A stretch of 64,000 bases of DNA from Gymnopilus junonius (lineage: Eukaryota > Basidiomycota > Agaricomycetes > Agaricales > Galerinaceae), in assembly GCA_015501075.1 (NCBI GenBank), contig JADNYJ010000013.1, positions 310,001-374,000 on the forward strand. The letters run 5' to 3'. Below, piece after piece: positions 23,403 through 37,150 of this stretch. A model generated the notes under the pieces. It did no database searches. It saw nothing but the letters and a program-made list of their open reading frames with translations, and was not told the origin of the DNA. Within the stretch, counting starts at the first letter, position 1; each line of letters opens with the position of its first letter. The position numbers and the translations under genes were made by a program.

Positions 23403-26229
23403 TTAATCTACGTGTCTGACAGCAATCTTCTCGTTGCTATCGTTGCTGCTGTTTCCATCGGTATGTTTGGCAATACCAACAACCTTGCCAGCTTTCTCTT
23501 CAATCTCAGCGACGACCTCTGCTCCATCGAACAAACTGATGCAAAACAACGAGTCAGCACAATCGACAGGCAAATGAAAAAAATATGACTAACGCGGCGG
23601 TTTCCTCCAAACTGCGCTGTATATCGCAATAGATTAATCAGCATTGACATTTTTTTTCTATGCAATATAGACTTACTCCTTTAGTTTCGATGATATAGAA
23701 GTAACAGAAGGCGACTTCGAAAGCGATGAAAGCAACGTAAACCATCTGCAGGTATTCTTCAGTCGAAATTCCAAGTGACCATGGATTTGGACGACATACA
23801 TAGTATTTCCAGCCGATGTTCCTCAAGGCGATGGGATTCACATATCTATACAGATTTTGAGAACCATGCCAGTATTGAAAGAAACCCAAGACATACTGGT
23901 TGAAGATCAAAGACAGAGATATCGAGAAGTTGAAGAGCACGAAGCCCTTGGCACGCAGACGATATGGCAAAATTTCGACAGTGTAACTGAAAAGGGTTGG
24001 TTAGATTTCTGAACATTTCCGAGTGAGCATGAATGCTTACGATACGATAAGCGGTGTAAAAGCGAGCTGTAAGGAAGTGACGTCAGTAGTTATTTAAACA
24101 TGTGAATCGCATCTGCGTACATCATCTGTAATAAATCGATCAATGTCTGTTCGTTAATTATAGGATGGAAAAGATTACTCACAAAAGCCGTAGAATAAGA
24201 CTAATGTCGTACATCAATTTGTCTGAGCAACTTTGGTACCTAAAGAACGGATTACTCACAAATCATGGCGATTACAGTGTGCGCAGCACCCGTTTTGCTG
24301 TTATCTTGAGAGTAGAGGGAGAAGCAGACGGATTGGAGCGTCCAAAATACCAGCATGCCAATCGTAGATGTCATGAACAGACGCCTACGTCCAGCACGCT
24401 CACATAGGAATCCAGCGATAATTGCGACGATGAAGTTGAAGATATTTAGGATACCGTTCTTGATAACAACCGATGATTAGCGACACGATGAAAAGAGCTC
24501 TGGGAATTGGGCACATACGATAAGAAGTTGGGTGCTGTTGTCAGTGACTGGAAAATAATTAGAATTGAGACTTTCAGAAAAATGATGATGAGACTTACTG
24601 CCGATGGCGATGAAAACTTTGTTAAGGTCTGCAAAAATGTCAGCGATTTTTTCACAGAAATTCCAAAAAATTTGATTTACAGTATGACCTAAGGCGAAAC
24701 GAATCAGACACACTTATTCGGATAATATAGGTAATAAACGCTTACACAAGACCATTACCGGACCATTGGGAGAAGAAAGCAATGGCTATGATGATACGCA
24801 TACGACGTCGGTTTCCTGGAGTCCTGAACAGGGTCGTCCAGCCAACACTAGAGGCAACTTCCTTGTCCAAAGCAATAGCGGTCTTGATTTCCTCGAATTC
24901 ATATTGAACGAGGGGGTCGTTCTGGTTGCCGTGAGCGTGGTAGTAAGCCAAGGTCTTGAGAGCTTGCTCATCCCTTCAGATAAATTTTAGTAAAAGACAG
25001 AAGTGTTAAATATATTATAATACTGACTTCCCCTTGTTAATCAAGAAACGGGGCGACTCTGGGACAAGCCAGATGAGGAAGAACTGAAGAACCGAAGGAA
25101 GACCTTGCAGGGCAGATGGAATTCGCCAAGCCCAGTTATTTGGGATACGGAAAGTTCCATAAGTCTGTACGCTGCGAGTGAGCCGTAGTTCGCCGAAGAT
25201 AGTAACAAGTGCCTTACCGTCCAAGCCGCACTAGGAAGCAGCATGTACGAGTTAGTGACGCATCAACAGCGGAATAACATGAATTCGCGAACATTATACT
25301 TCCGAGATACCTAAATTTAGATAGCAAAGGGATGTCAGCGAATTGTGCACATCATCATACGGTCGCACTCGGTGACGTGGGTCGCCTTGCGCTTGAAGGG
25401 AACTCACCATAGAGTGTTGTACATTGAAGTAGCCTGAGCACGTTGAGTCGGGTAGGCAATTTCAGTGACGAGGAGGGGCGCCGCTGTGGCGGCAAAAGTA
25501 AGACCGAAGCCGATCAAGAACCTACATGTGACATGAACATCCAGTTCATTAGCAGAAAAAGAGAAACAACTCACCGTGCGCCAATGAACTGGCCAAATGA
25601 ATGGGAGGCTGTTTGGATGATGGTACCGACAATCATAATAGTGGCACCAATCCAGATGCCAGCTCGACGTCCTAGAATATCGGCGACATATGGCGAAAAG
25701 GGATAAGCTGCGAGAGCTCCGATGTTCTGTCAGAGAGATTAGTTTCCGAAAAAGGTAATAAATTGAAGCGTCCGCACTTGGATGGCATTGAAGAGACCGA
25801 GCTAAGCAAAGATTAGCGAGATAAGTTGGGATGAGTTAAGGCAGCATACTGTGCCACCATGAGGATTATGGAATTCTTCTTCCCAATTCTGAACACTCTG
25901 TAAACCATCTATTCGTAAGAAGTGAGGAGGGGGATGCTACCATACAGACGGATCACGTACTCATCATACTACCTGTTCAGATAATAAGTAAATTGAACGT
26001 ATGGACACCCAAGCCCACTCACCATCGTATCCGTTGGTTGATGATGTGATCAACAAGAGACAAATACAGAGGTTGAGGAGGATCAAACCTGAAAGATAAC
26101 ATCAGCATCGGGCAGCAGTGGATAAAGATTGAGAGACTGACGTGAATTCTTGTACCATGGCCGTGTATCAGTGATGAGGTGTGCGTATGCGGCATTGCCG
26201 CCAGATGAGATAGCAGGACCGCCACCCAT
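23403..26229 (-). CDS. MFS sugar transporter (lactose permease/hexose transporter type)
   Basis: Likely imports a sugar across the plasma membrane (sugar porter family, 12 TM segments). Start at 26227-26229 (MGGGPAISSGG); stop at 23403-23405. By joining frames I count 23 exons. Family landmarks in order: STNGYDGSMMNGLQ in the first TM region, DILGRRAGIW in the 2-3 loop, VPESPRFLINKGK after TM6, ERAGRRRLF in the 8-9 loop, FYGFYDLAFTPL in TM10, and ETKGRSLEE after TM12. Splicing needs very small exons: 12 nt at 25961-25972, 13 nt at 25218-25230, 8 nt at 24681-24688 and 5 nt at 24121-24125. With them the conserved frame is unbroken, so the gene looks functional. The exact substrate cannot be read from sequence. 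Confidence 0.92.
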
Positions 26230-28772
26230 ATTAATTGATCAAAACGAGTTGTAAGAAACGTGAAGGTTGAGAAAAACACAAGAGAAGCGTCCTCCTTGGT
26301 GTTTTTAAACCTTTTGGCCCCCGAAGATGACAAGTACCAATTGTAGACACGGCCAGTGCGTTTGGCGCGGGGAACTAGGCAATATCCCGGAATAATTGCT
26401 TCCAGACGCATATTTTTACTCCTTGGTGGTAGAGACTGGTTGTTTAATGAAGGTTCTCCATCCTTTTCTTGTTGATCTCGGAATATTGATCTCCTTCGGG
26501 GAATCACGACATTCGATATAGGCCAACTTCTAAACACTCTTGGCCAGGCATTGGACTCTCCTATCGGTCGGGGAAAGCTGGAATCTATCCAGACGATGCG
26601 TGCAACCTTTGAACAATCCAGCCTTCTGAATAGCTAGATTTGGCAGAGCCGTCAAAGAAGATGCGAGCAACAAAAGTTCCCGAGAACGGAGGGTCGAAAG
26701 TTTGCAGAATAGATCCGGGATTTCTCCTAGGGTGCCAGATGCATATGTAGGTGCGAAGGAGACATACGCTTTGCATCCGTGAGAACTGCGAAATACGTGA
26801 CAAGGGTAACCCCACATGAGCGCGCCTATATACCGACGTCACCAACTTGTCACGGTACTGCAGACAATTCCAAGCGAAATTGGAGCCTTTATACCCCGAC
26901 TACTACCTTCAGTGCAGCTGTTCTACACGCCATACAGGTTATTCTCATTTGCGACCTATAATTCGCGAGCTTGACGTCTTTTAGGTTCAGGATGCTTTGA
27001 TGTTTCTTTGGGCTTGTAGCCCCTGACTCGGAGCCTGGGCATTCTGTGTTGCTGTGCTGAGCGCTTGGCCTGGATGGCAGTCTTATTTTCTCTTACCTGC
27101 GGGCTCGAACAAAGGTTTACATTTGAACGGGACCGTGAAACGGAGTTTTGACACCGAGTCTCAGAGCTTTGCAGGCTCCGAAGCTTGTTTGACGCTGCAC
27201 CACGGAAAGAGCGCATATATTCACCTTTTTTCGTCTCGCCCATCTTTCAGCAAGCTGTCAGGAACACTAATTTATTAGGAATTGAAAGGACTTCTCCACG
27301 TTACACTGACATTGCGGCAGCTTCTCCGTCCGGTCTTTTGAATTGCTCCTGGATTCGCGTCCATTAATTATACGGGACCGCATTTCTGGATCATTTGAAG
27401 TGTCTCTGTCGATTGGCAAAGTCCCATAAAAGAAGGCTCAATACAATATTTTCCTATCTCTCCCCTATAGATGTCCTTTCTATGCGCCAGAAATTACTAA
27501 GGATCATGCAAGATATTCGTGATCTTTCAGCGAGTTCGTTCATCCTGTGCGTTCTGCCTTTCAGTGAATTGTTTTTAATATAGTTCATGGGTCGCCCAGA
27601 CCGATAAATTCCCAGCAAAGGAAGAGAAGTTTTACATCTCTGTCGTAATTTCATTACCGACCATTCACCGTTAAGATGTTATCCACAGGTATTCAATGAA
27701 GAATCCTACTCGGGGAATGTTGGAGCGATTAACTCCGTCAACTCTGATAAAGTGTGCATGATATTCGACTTTACTATGGCATCTTGGGGTTCCTCTTCCT
27801 GAGATTATCCTTCTTCTATCTGCTTTATCGAAGAAGCTTTATCGAGGCGCGAGGTCGCAAGATCGTGGACTTTCTCTATTTTTGGTGGCCCAGCCAATGC
27901 ACACGCCTGCAGATATGCCTCCTATCCCACTCTTTCCTTATTTCCTACAGAAGACAGGTGCGCAGCGCTCTGTGAAATTTACATGTTGTCCACGTACTTA
28001 CACAATTTTTCATTTAATAAGCTGGAAATGAATCTAATCATGCGAGCTTTTCTGCGAGTTAGTGATATGCATGCATTGTCCCGTGAAGGTGGCGAAGTGT
28101 ATTACCCGTTCATTCATCATCGCTCAGACCACTGATTCAGCTCTATGCTGACCTTCATGTATCTCAACTTGGCTCTCCGTTCTAGAGTCTCTCTGGAGGC
28201 TGTACTCCGCTGCATCTAGGCTTTCCCAGCCAATAAGAAAATGCCCGAACTCGACCGGACCTCCACATCTCGGCACGGTCATTCAACCCCAGGCCGATCG
28301 GCTAGTCTGCTGCGATAACTTGAGAGTCACTATTTTTCGCCGATGTTCCCAGGTCTGGGACATTGATGACTGACCAAAGGTGGGCCCCCTTTCATACCCC
28401 ACAAATCATCACTTAACTTCATTCATAAAATTGGCAATAGACTTTACGAGTTTCTGGCACGAAGTAAGGGTACCAGTTCATGCATGGCCTCGCTCGACGA
28501 AAAAGAGGGACTGTTGCTTGACATTGGCCCCATTCGGCCCAAGAATTTAAATGATGAGAACTGATCGGAGGCATTGGAGCGAGTGTCCGGGCGAAAAGGG
28601 AAAGTGCACGTGCCGACATGTTGTCCAGCTGATGCTACAGCAGATTCTCGACACCGCCAGAACGGTCAACTTGACTTGACCATCCGCTCGCCGTCTGCCT
28701 CGTGCTAGGAGGGATCACTAAGGGACTCGTTGGTCCGATTGCGCTTGCTTCACATCTTGTTTATCAACCACC
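26230..28772. other. 2.5 kb intergenic region
   Basis: Separates the starts of the transporter (minus) and the aminopeptidase (plus), so it holds both promoters. ORFs of 60-95 codons occur on both strands, but none shows a domain or splice-consistent extension. No repeat was recognised. Confidence 0.35.
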
Positions 28773-31700
28773 ATGGCGCCACCTCCACCCCCACCTCCGC
28801 CACCGCCAATTTGCTTTCCATTCACCAAATCAAAGCAAAAACGCCGTCTTTCTTTCTCCAGCACGGAGACCCCTCTTCCTCGCTCACTTCAGGACCAAAA
28901 AATTATCAGACATCCCTCATATTCCCCCACATCGACCCTTACGTCACCGGCAGAGAGCCTCGCTTTTCACTCGGACTCGGAGAAGTACGACGAACTTCCG
29001 TCAGTCTTGCCAGTTCTTCATAAAGACGACAAGGGAAAACCCAAGCTTCTGCGCTCAAATACCATGACTGGTACCAAAAAGTCAACCGCATCCTCGAAGT
29101 GGGGCTATGGTTGGGGTGTTGGGAGGAAGGATAAGGCCAAGGAAGCTGAGGCCATGACAGAGAAATCAGCAACAGGATCGGGATCCCAGGTCGACCTTCC
29201 TCTGTATCAGCCGGTCGTACGACGGGATTCAAGGTCCACGCAAGCGAGTCGTTCCACTCAAAGGACGCAAGATACCCAAAGAACCCATGATACTCATCGG
29301 ACTCAGGATACCCAACGGACGAAGACGAGCCAGAACAGCAAGACTTCTAGGCAGACGCAGGAGACGTACCGGAGCAATGGTAGCAGGTCTACGGCTCCAA
29401 AACCTCGTCCGCCGCTGTTGGGCAGCGATCTCAACCCTCAAGACTCCACTTCCACGCTTGTCGGCTCTGCGTTTGAGCGCAAAATCAACGACGTTGAACC
29501 AATTCGAGTCAAACCTGACACAACGGATCGTTTGGAAGAGATGCGGCGTTACATGGCAAAGGACAACCTGGACTACTAGTATGTTAATCTTCTCATTTCA
29601 CTTCAGATACCATCTCAGTTGATTTTTTTCTCCCAGCGTCGTGCCAAGCGAGGATGCGCACGGATCGGAGTATGTCGCTGCCAGTGACAAACGCCGTGAA
29701 TTCATCTCTGGGTGAGTGCTACCTATTTTTGTTCTGTCGAGTCTTCTATACTGACAGCTGTTTGACTCAGTTTCACTGGATCAGTGGGTCAGGCCATCAT
29801 CACAAGAAGCAGTGCCTACCTCTTCACCGATTCACGTTACTGGATTCAAGCTCATGAGGAAATCGACCACAATTGGACTCTGGTCAGATGCGGAGCTGCA
29901 GGCGAACCCCAGGACTGGATAGAATGGCTTGAGGTATGTTTCGTCAAACTTTTGTTGCCTTCCAATTTAATCGACAATCTAAAACCTACAGGGTCGAGTT
30001 AATCATTCGCGAATTGGCGTTGATGCCCGTATGATCTCCCATGAGAAGGCGACTCTCGTCAACTCCAAGATCAACCATAAGGATTCCAAGCTCATCTATC
30101 CACCGCAAAATTTGGTCGATCTCATTTGGGTCGACAAGCCGACCAAATCGCTGGAGATGGTGTACATTCAGAGCACGGAGTTTGCAGGTATGCCTTCAAA
30201 ATTTACCAAGCTTGATTCGTTACTGATTTAACGTGACAGGGCGCACTGCCGAATACAAACTGGACAAGCTGAGGGAGTGGATACGACAGCAACCACCCTC
30301 TGTTCCTTCGTATTCTAAGCAAGAACCCAATGCGACTCAAATGCATGTCGCAACTCTGGTCACATCATTGCCTTGCATTGGTGAGCGCAGACCTTCATCT
30401 TCGTTTATTGCAAGAGTTTTACTCATTATCTCGTTAGCCTACCTTCTCAACCTCAGAGGATCAGATATTCCCTACAACCCTCTATTCCATGCGTACCTCT
30501 TCGTCAGTCTCGACAGCGCCACCCTTTTTGTTGAGTCCCAAAAATTGCATGAAGACGTATTGAGCTACCTTCAAGACATCAAGGTACAACAGATGAACTA
30601 CACGGAACTATGGCCATTCCTCCGACGGAGAGGGTGGGGCGACGGCAAGGTCAGTCATCCGTGAAATTTCTCGGAATTTTCCCTAACGATTTTTTGTCTT
30701 CCAGGTCCTCATCGCCCCTCAGACGTCATACGCCATCTCGCTCATGTTGACTCATTTCCGCTACACGGTGGCGCCTTCATATGTCGAACATATGATGTCC
30801 ATCAAGAATGAAACCGAGATTGATGGCCTGAAGAGAGCCTACCTGAGAGATGGCGTTTCATTTGTACGTCACTTTCATTAATTTGCTCCTATGAAATTTC
30901 TAATCTTTTTATGTATCATTAGGTAAGATTCCTTGCTTGGTTGGAGGCGAAGCTCGCGGAAGGCTACGAGATTACGGAGTATGAGGCCGGGTTCAGGCTG
31001 ACGGAGTTCAGACGCAAGAACAAGCACTTCATGGGTCTTGCATACGAGAACATCTCAGCCAGCGGTCCCAACGCCGCTCTGCCTCATTACTCTCCCCGGA
31101 AATCCACAGCCGCCATGATTTCACGAGATGCTCCCTATCTGAAGTAAGTTTTCTATTAACCACGTTCCGCACATGGAATCTTAATGATTTTTCCTTTCCA
31201 AAGCGACTCTGGAGCCCAGTATTACGATGGTACATGCGACACAACACGCACCGTGCACTTTGGGCGGCCCACGACAGAGATGTGCGAGGCTTATACACGT
31301 GTTTTGCAAGGACATGTGCGTGGCATCGTTTCCTTTTGCGTTCACACCACTGAATTGTTATCGATATACAGATCGCTATCGACTCCGCAATTTTCCCTGA
31401 AGGTACTTCTGGCCGACAACTCGATGTCCTCGCACGCAAGTCTTTATGGAAGGACGGGCTGAATTATATGGTACGTCTAATTTTCTTTGGGAATGGCGTT
31501 ATTTTAGCTTGCTGACTGCGGCGTTTTCTTCACTTGCCAGCACGGAACGGGTCATGGATTCGGCGCATTCTTGACTGTGCATGAAGGGCCGCATAGCTTC
31601 GCCAGCAACGTCCCACTAGTACCGGGTCATGTTATCACCAATGAGCCAGGTTTTTGTACGTATTTTTCGCATGTTCTATCGTATTTTACTGGCTTCTGAT

Positions 31701-32175
31701 ACCGTGTGTACCAGACCTTGAAGGGCAGTGGGGCATGCGGATAGAGTCTGCTCTTCTCGTCAAGAAAGTCAAGGTAAGATAACTTCCTTATCTAGTTCCG
31801 CTCATGCGACGTCAAAAACGACTGACCCGCTACATCCACCCCAGACACGTGGCGAATTCAACGGAGATATTTGGCTGGGCTTTGAACGCTTCACCTGCGT
31901 GCCGATTCAGACGAGGATGGTGAAGGAGAGCATGCTCACCAAGGAGGAGAAGCAATGGCTCAAGGTGCGTTTTGCTGGCAGCCTTCGTTTTGCCAGCTGT
32001 CCGGTAACTCATCCTCATCCGTTCTGTTTTGTAGGATCATAATCAACGTTGTTATGAAAAACTTGCGCCATTCCTCAAGGATGACAAGAGGGCTCTGAAG
32101 TGGCTCGAGAGAGAGGCCAAGCGTGGCATAGGCATCGCTGCTCCAGCTGCTGGCATTGCTATTGACTGGGATTAA
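28773..32175 (+). CDS. Xaa-Pro aminopeptidase P (M24B metallopeptidase)
   Basis: Removes N-terminal residues that precede proline from peptides. Start at 28773; multi-exon; stop TAA at 32173-32175. The first intron (TA|GTATGT to CCCAG, from about 29579) joins DNLDY to [13 protein letters not shown]. Domains in order: creatinase N-like domain (from [30 protein letters not shown]), a second such domain, then the pita-bread catalytic domain with metal ligands in [12 protein letters not shown] (two Asp), [18 protein letters not shown] (His), TNEPGF (Glu) and MRIES (Glu). All five expected ligands are present. Unusual: about 235 extra N-terminal residues, starting [12 protein letters not shown] and containing a Thr/Gln/Arg/Asp/His-rich repeat ([16 protein letters not shown]). 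The usual family length is about 610-650 residues; this product is roughly 880. Confidence 0.93.
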
Positions 32176-32650
32176 GTCTTCGCCCCCCCCCCCTCTCTCT
32201 ATCCCGCCACCACCTCCCTGCCACCACCTCCCCTCTGCGACACCCCTGCGATATCTCATGATCTTTTTTTCCTTATAACTTAACGACCAAGCCCCGATTC
32301 ACTGCTTAACGACGATCCGCTATAGAGCACGATCTGCTCGTAAAAATTTACTCGATGATTTAACGTTCGGATTATGACTTTTTTCGATCGGATTTCTTGC
32401 TGTCATTATTATATTTCTTTTTCGACAGATACTTCTTTTCTTTGGATCTTTGATCCTTACCTTTCTTTCTGTCGCTTGCACCGTCTGTCTAGATGATAGA
32501 CCTTGGTAGATGTAGCACTAGGTAGCTTCCCGAAACGATGTAGGTGTAGGTTGTGGAATAAAACACGGAATTCTATTAGACCGCAGAAGAAAAAGTACAC
32601 GAATAATGAAAAGGGAACAACAGATAAAAATACGAGACAGCGGGACACGA
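32176..32650. other. convergent intergenic region
   Basis: 3' ends of the aminopeptidase and NOG1 genes face each other. The part at about 32186-32232 is C/T-rich (ten-C run, then CTCTCT and repeated CCACCTCC). No gene is present. Confidence 0.5.
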
Positions 32651-35107
32651 TTATCTCCTGTTCGTCTTTCCTGCTTTTCGCTTTCCAGTATATAAGTGCT
32701 TGGGCTGTAGGCAGGGAAAATGTGAGCCTGGAAGAAATTGAGTGAAAGACCCAAAGTCGTACCATTTTGACCTTGATCGCACGATCGCTCTCTCCAGCCT
32801 TGGCCAGCATGTTGCGAGGACGTTGGCCGAGATTCCTGAGCTTGTTGGCGCGGTCGAATTGCTGCGATGAAAAAAGCATTAAGTAAAACGCATAGATGAG
32901 ATGCCAGAGATCCCTCACCTCTTGGTTGCGCAAACCAGCCGTTTGCCGATTCGACCTTGGCTCCCTCTTGTTGACCACACCGCCTGAATTGGTTTTGACC
33001 CGCTTCTTAGGTGCTGACTGATCCTCATCGACATCCATACCCTCGTCTTCCCAATTCTCCTCTGCGTCATCATCGCCGTCCATCTCATCGTCCTCGTCCT
33101 CGTCAATCCTCTTCCGCTTGGCACCCTGGAGCTTGGCGATCATTTCAGCTCGTTCCTGGATGCGGCTGGGATCAAGACCAGCAGCCGTGAGCTCAGTGGT
33201 AAGCTCTGACAGCGTACGCAGGCCAGCTGTACGTGGTAGGCGGGCTTGGTTCTTTTTGGACTTTTTGATGCTTTGGGATTTGATTTTGTGTTGCAGGGCG
33301 ATTTGGGCATCTTGAGCTTCTCTCTCGTCGTCTGAGTCGAACTAGGAACGTTATAAAAAGTTAGTCGGAAAATTTTGAGTTGGGAAGTAAACATACGATA
33401 TCGGAGTCGCTCTCATAGAAACCTTCAGCTTGGAGTTTCTCTTCCTCACGCTCGAGAGCCTCGAGCTTCTCGGCGATGTCAGGATCGATGAAGTCTGCGA
33501 TGTTCTTGCCCTCCATGATTTCAGGCATAATGTCCATCTTCCATTCTGGGTTGGCGAGAATGTAATCCTCTGTAAAACGATGTGAGTCAAGAGGCAATGA
33601 CAGTGGTTTTCATAGAAAAAAACGAACGTTTGAGATTGATGTTGTAGACACCAGCGCCGCCTTCCTCCGCTTCAATATCGCGGGCCAGCTTCCTACGATT
33701 AGGGTCGTTCTTATCGTATTTCTTCTTATCCTTGACCGACTCAGGGATGAAGGGAGTACGAACAACGTCATCTCTTGGTTTGGGGAGCGCAACGTGTATC
33801 CGGTTGATGATAGAATTGACTTTGTTGCCTTTCATCTTATTCTCGACGCGGTGAGCGAGAAGGGCGTCGCAGGCCTTGTTTTTGAGCTCCATGACACCCT
33901 CTTCAGAGTAGCATGACACTTGGACGCATTGCACGTCATCCTGGTCGATGATCTCTTGCACCATGGTGCGAGTGTCGGGGTGAATGTCCTCTAACCGCAT
34001 AACATCGATTTTGTTGATCACGAGAACGGTCGGTTTCCCGGCGAAAAGGGGCTTGATAGAATGGAAAAGTTTGCACTGCAAAAACCATGAAGTTAACTGA
34101 GAGTCTTTAGCCAGAAGAGAGAGTAAAAGTGAAATTTACCTGCGCTTCTACTGAGTATCCGCACTGCTCGCTCAAGTCCATGAAATATAATACACAACTC
34201 TTCAAATGAGCCAGCGCAGTAATGCTCTGCATTTCAATCGTATTCATCTCCTCCAGAGGGTGGTCCAGGATACCAGGGGTATCAATCACCTGCCATCGCA
34301 GGTATTTGTAATCCAAATGACCAACGAAGAGTGATTTTGTAGTAAAGGCGTAGGGTTGCACATCGACGTCTGCGCGCGTCACTTTGTTGATAAATGAAGA
34401 CTTTCCAACGTTGGGGTAGCCGCAGATGAGGAGGGTACGTGTGTTGGGGTCGATATTGGGGAGACGGGATATATGTTGGCGAACTTGCTCGAGGTAAGCC
34501 AGGGGATCTTTTTGTCGTCGCATGATGGTCGCCATGCTAAACGAAACCGATTCCTTTAGGAAAAAATGTTAAGACAATTGAAGAAAGATAACATACCGAC
34601 CCAGAGCAGCCTTCTTCAGCTGCTTACACCGGTATAAACTGTCTCCGAACTTCAATAATCGTACATAATCCTTTCCAACTTGGTCGATTAGATGGCGAGC
34701 TGTCCTAAGCTGGCCCAGGGCGAGTTTATAATGGTTCTTGTCGTAAAGGACGTTCATTAACGAAGATAAGAACGGGTGTAGATCCTAGAAAATCTTTCAG
34801 ATAAACTGATGAAGGTTTGCAAAAACAACAAAACGTACGTCCAGTATGGGAAATTCAGTCAAGATCGCCAAAAGTTTCTCGTCGAAGGCATCCTGAGCAA
34901 ACTTTACTTTGCGCATGTAAAAGTTCCTTATCCGACTGATTTTGAAATTTTTATGGATGACCTGCAGACTAGATGAGTATGTCTGACAAACATCGAAAAT
35001 CTTGAGTTTACCGTTGGGGTTTTTCGTTGGGTTTTGGACAAAACAATGTCCAAAAAGTCTGCCGCCGTTGGCACGGGCGCAATGGCCTTCATACCGCTCG
35101 TCGACAT
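32651..35107 (-). CDS. NOG1: nucleolar GTP-binding protein 1 (60S ribosome biogenesis)
   Basis: NOG1 is an essential Obg-related GTPase that acts on pre-60S particles in the nucleolus. Start at 35105-35107 ([13 protein letters not shown]; a second in-frame ATG five codons later is the other candidate). Order: N-terminal four-helix domain ([26 protein letters not shown]), G1 [16 protein letters not shown]3 [10 protein letters not shown]4 NKID, the NOG1-specific C-terminal region ([17 protein letters not shown]), acidic and basic low-complexity stretches ([20 protein letters not shown]), and the conserved terminal [16 protein letters not shown] with stop at 32651-32653. The last intron runs from GTACGA to CTACAG. 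All G motifs are intact. It converges with the aminopeptidase gene. Confidence 0.95.
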
Positions 35108-35679
35108 CTTGAAGAATAATGAAAGAAAAGAGAAGACGGAGGGGAAGATCTGAAAGAGGGCTTGAGACCATCAAGCACCTCGAGGACTGGAAAAATAAAT
35201 ATTTTCTCACGATCCACGTGTTCTTCGGGGTTATATTTCGAAAATTCGTTGCTTGAAATTCTTCATCATCTCAACGGTCGACCAGGGCGAACTAAGTACT
35301 TGCCAGAACGCCGTTATTTTCATTTACTGTTACAAGTTTGGGTTAGTTTCAAGTCCTTATATCCTCGCCGAGATTTTATAATCCATAAACTGTGGTTGAA
35401 ATATTGGCCTTCTCCATGACAATTTGGGTTGGTTCAAAGCCTATGCCATCAAGGAGGCCACGACGTATTGGAACGTTGAATGGAAACAAACTATAGGGTC
35501 CTAGTGAAAGTATCACACATGCATTGGTTCAAGGAAGGTAGCTTCACTTAAATGCCCGGCTTTCTCTGGTCTCTGTCAATAACGCTCATAGCAAAACAGA
35601 GCGGCGTAACCCTTTTATCGTCATTTGGACCTATTACTGATAATGTCTGGCATTTCTCCAGAAAAAATTCTGTCCATGG

Positions 35680-36037
35680 CAATACGACGAACTGGAAGTA
35701 CCCCGTCCCAATTCGGGCACCGAAGAAACATTGGGAGAAATATCATAAAATAGTCGACAAGTACGACAAAGCAATGTTCGAGTCCTGGAAAGCTGAAGTT
35801 GACAAACTCTCAATCTTCGTGACCATACTGATTTCTTCTCTTTTATGTCTCAGTGTCAAATATGTCTTATTAGACCTGAACCAACACCGATGGCCAGACT
35901 TCAAAACCTGGGTATTAGTGCCTGAGCATGTGCCGACGATGGTAATTGAATCCTCTATCAATAAATTACTGGATTCTCCTTCTCCAGAAAATAGCCCGCC
36001 TTCGCAGAAATCCAGTGTAGCATTGACGGTTCCCTAG
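35680..36037 (+). pseudogene. DUF6535 domain fragment
   Basis: The plus-strand frame contains KHWEKYHKIVDKYDKAMFE followed by SWKAEVDKLSIFVTILISS and a hydrophobic segment. This matches the start of the agaric DUF6535 domain (W..Y....KYD....W....D..L.F and then a TM helix). The frame ends at 36037 only about 100 residues later, where family members normally run for several hundred residues with more TM segments. No clear downstream exon was found, so I read it as a truncated copy. The preceding frame from 35552 lacks a recognisable start region. Confidence 0.45.
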
Positions 36038-37150
36038 ATTGTCATGGCGCCTATAAAAGAGCCGGTTATACCTGTTCCTCAGTGACTTATCGATCTCAGT
36101 CTGGTTATTCACGCTTTGATGCTACAAGATAGATTTTTTTTCATGTTGAATATTTCTCTTTTCTTTCCTCTCACTTTGGTAGAGATCTGCGCCTAATATT
36201 TGTTGATTATTTGAGCCCTATTCCGCCTAGTCGTATCTGAAATCCTGAAATCCGTTTAATGATTACAAACACCATTTCTGCCCTGGCACCTGGCGCCTAT
36301 CAAAAATATTGACAGACCTCCAAGTCTATGACATCTCTATAGGTAGGCCCTCACTTTACTGTCCTCACCTTTCTGACTCTTTTGGTTCCTGAAGCTTCGT
36401 ATTCTTCTCCGCTTAAACTCCCTGAGATGATACATATTTAGGGTAGTTACCTGCTCCGAAGAACTTGGGCAGTGCTCAGCACTTGAATAGCACCTTGTTG
36501 TTGTTTAGTTAAAATGCCAACGCGACTTACAGTCGTAATATAAGTTCAATCACTTCAAGGCGAAAATACTTAAAATGTGAAATGTGATACTCAATAGTAG
36601 TATTTCTCCGAATTCTCTTCACTCAATAATTCCCATACTACCACGTTCCTCCATTGTATCGCGCGAATGTGGCGTCAGAATCCAAATTTTCCTGTCAACC
36701 ACTTATCTCGTTTATAAATCGTCTCCGGTCAACTTTTGACATCTAGCATACTACTAGCCCCTTATACTAGGCATTATTTATCTTTTTTATTCGGGACTGT
36801 CTTGAGAACCGGCCCTGATTACCGGCAGCGTCTAACCACAAATCGTGCCTCATGTCCTGCCTGAGTGTGATCGATCCGTATCGATCAATCATCTGAGCCT
36901 TGAGTATGCCGCACCCCATGTAACGTTATACATAGCGGGCCACACCGCAAGGAAGTTCTTCCCGATTTCCCCAACTCTGCTTATGTCCATGACTATCCAA
37001 TTCAACCCTTTGCAAATTCGCTTTTGACGGTGTCCCACATTCTTAATCCTTAATAGGTAGAAAACCGACGATCAAATCCTTATCACCTTTCCTTGCCGAC
37101 TAATTCCATCATGCCCTATTAGAGAACGTTCATCTCGCCCCGCCAACCCC
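36038..37150. other. 1.1 kb intergenic region
   Basis: A/T-rich in part; no gene, repeat or RNA recognised. The right part is the presumed promoter of the F-box gene. Confidence 0.4.

Noticed and set aside
26019..26537. 172-codon minus-strand ORF as a separate gene
   Set aside because: Its right part is another frame of the transporter's first exons (which read MGGGPAISSGG and then splice to LILLNLCICLLL); the remainder is upstream sequence.
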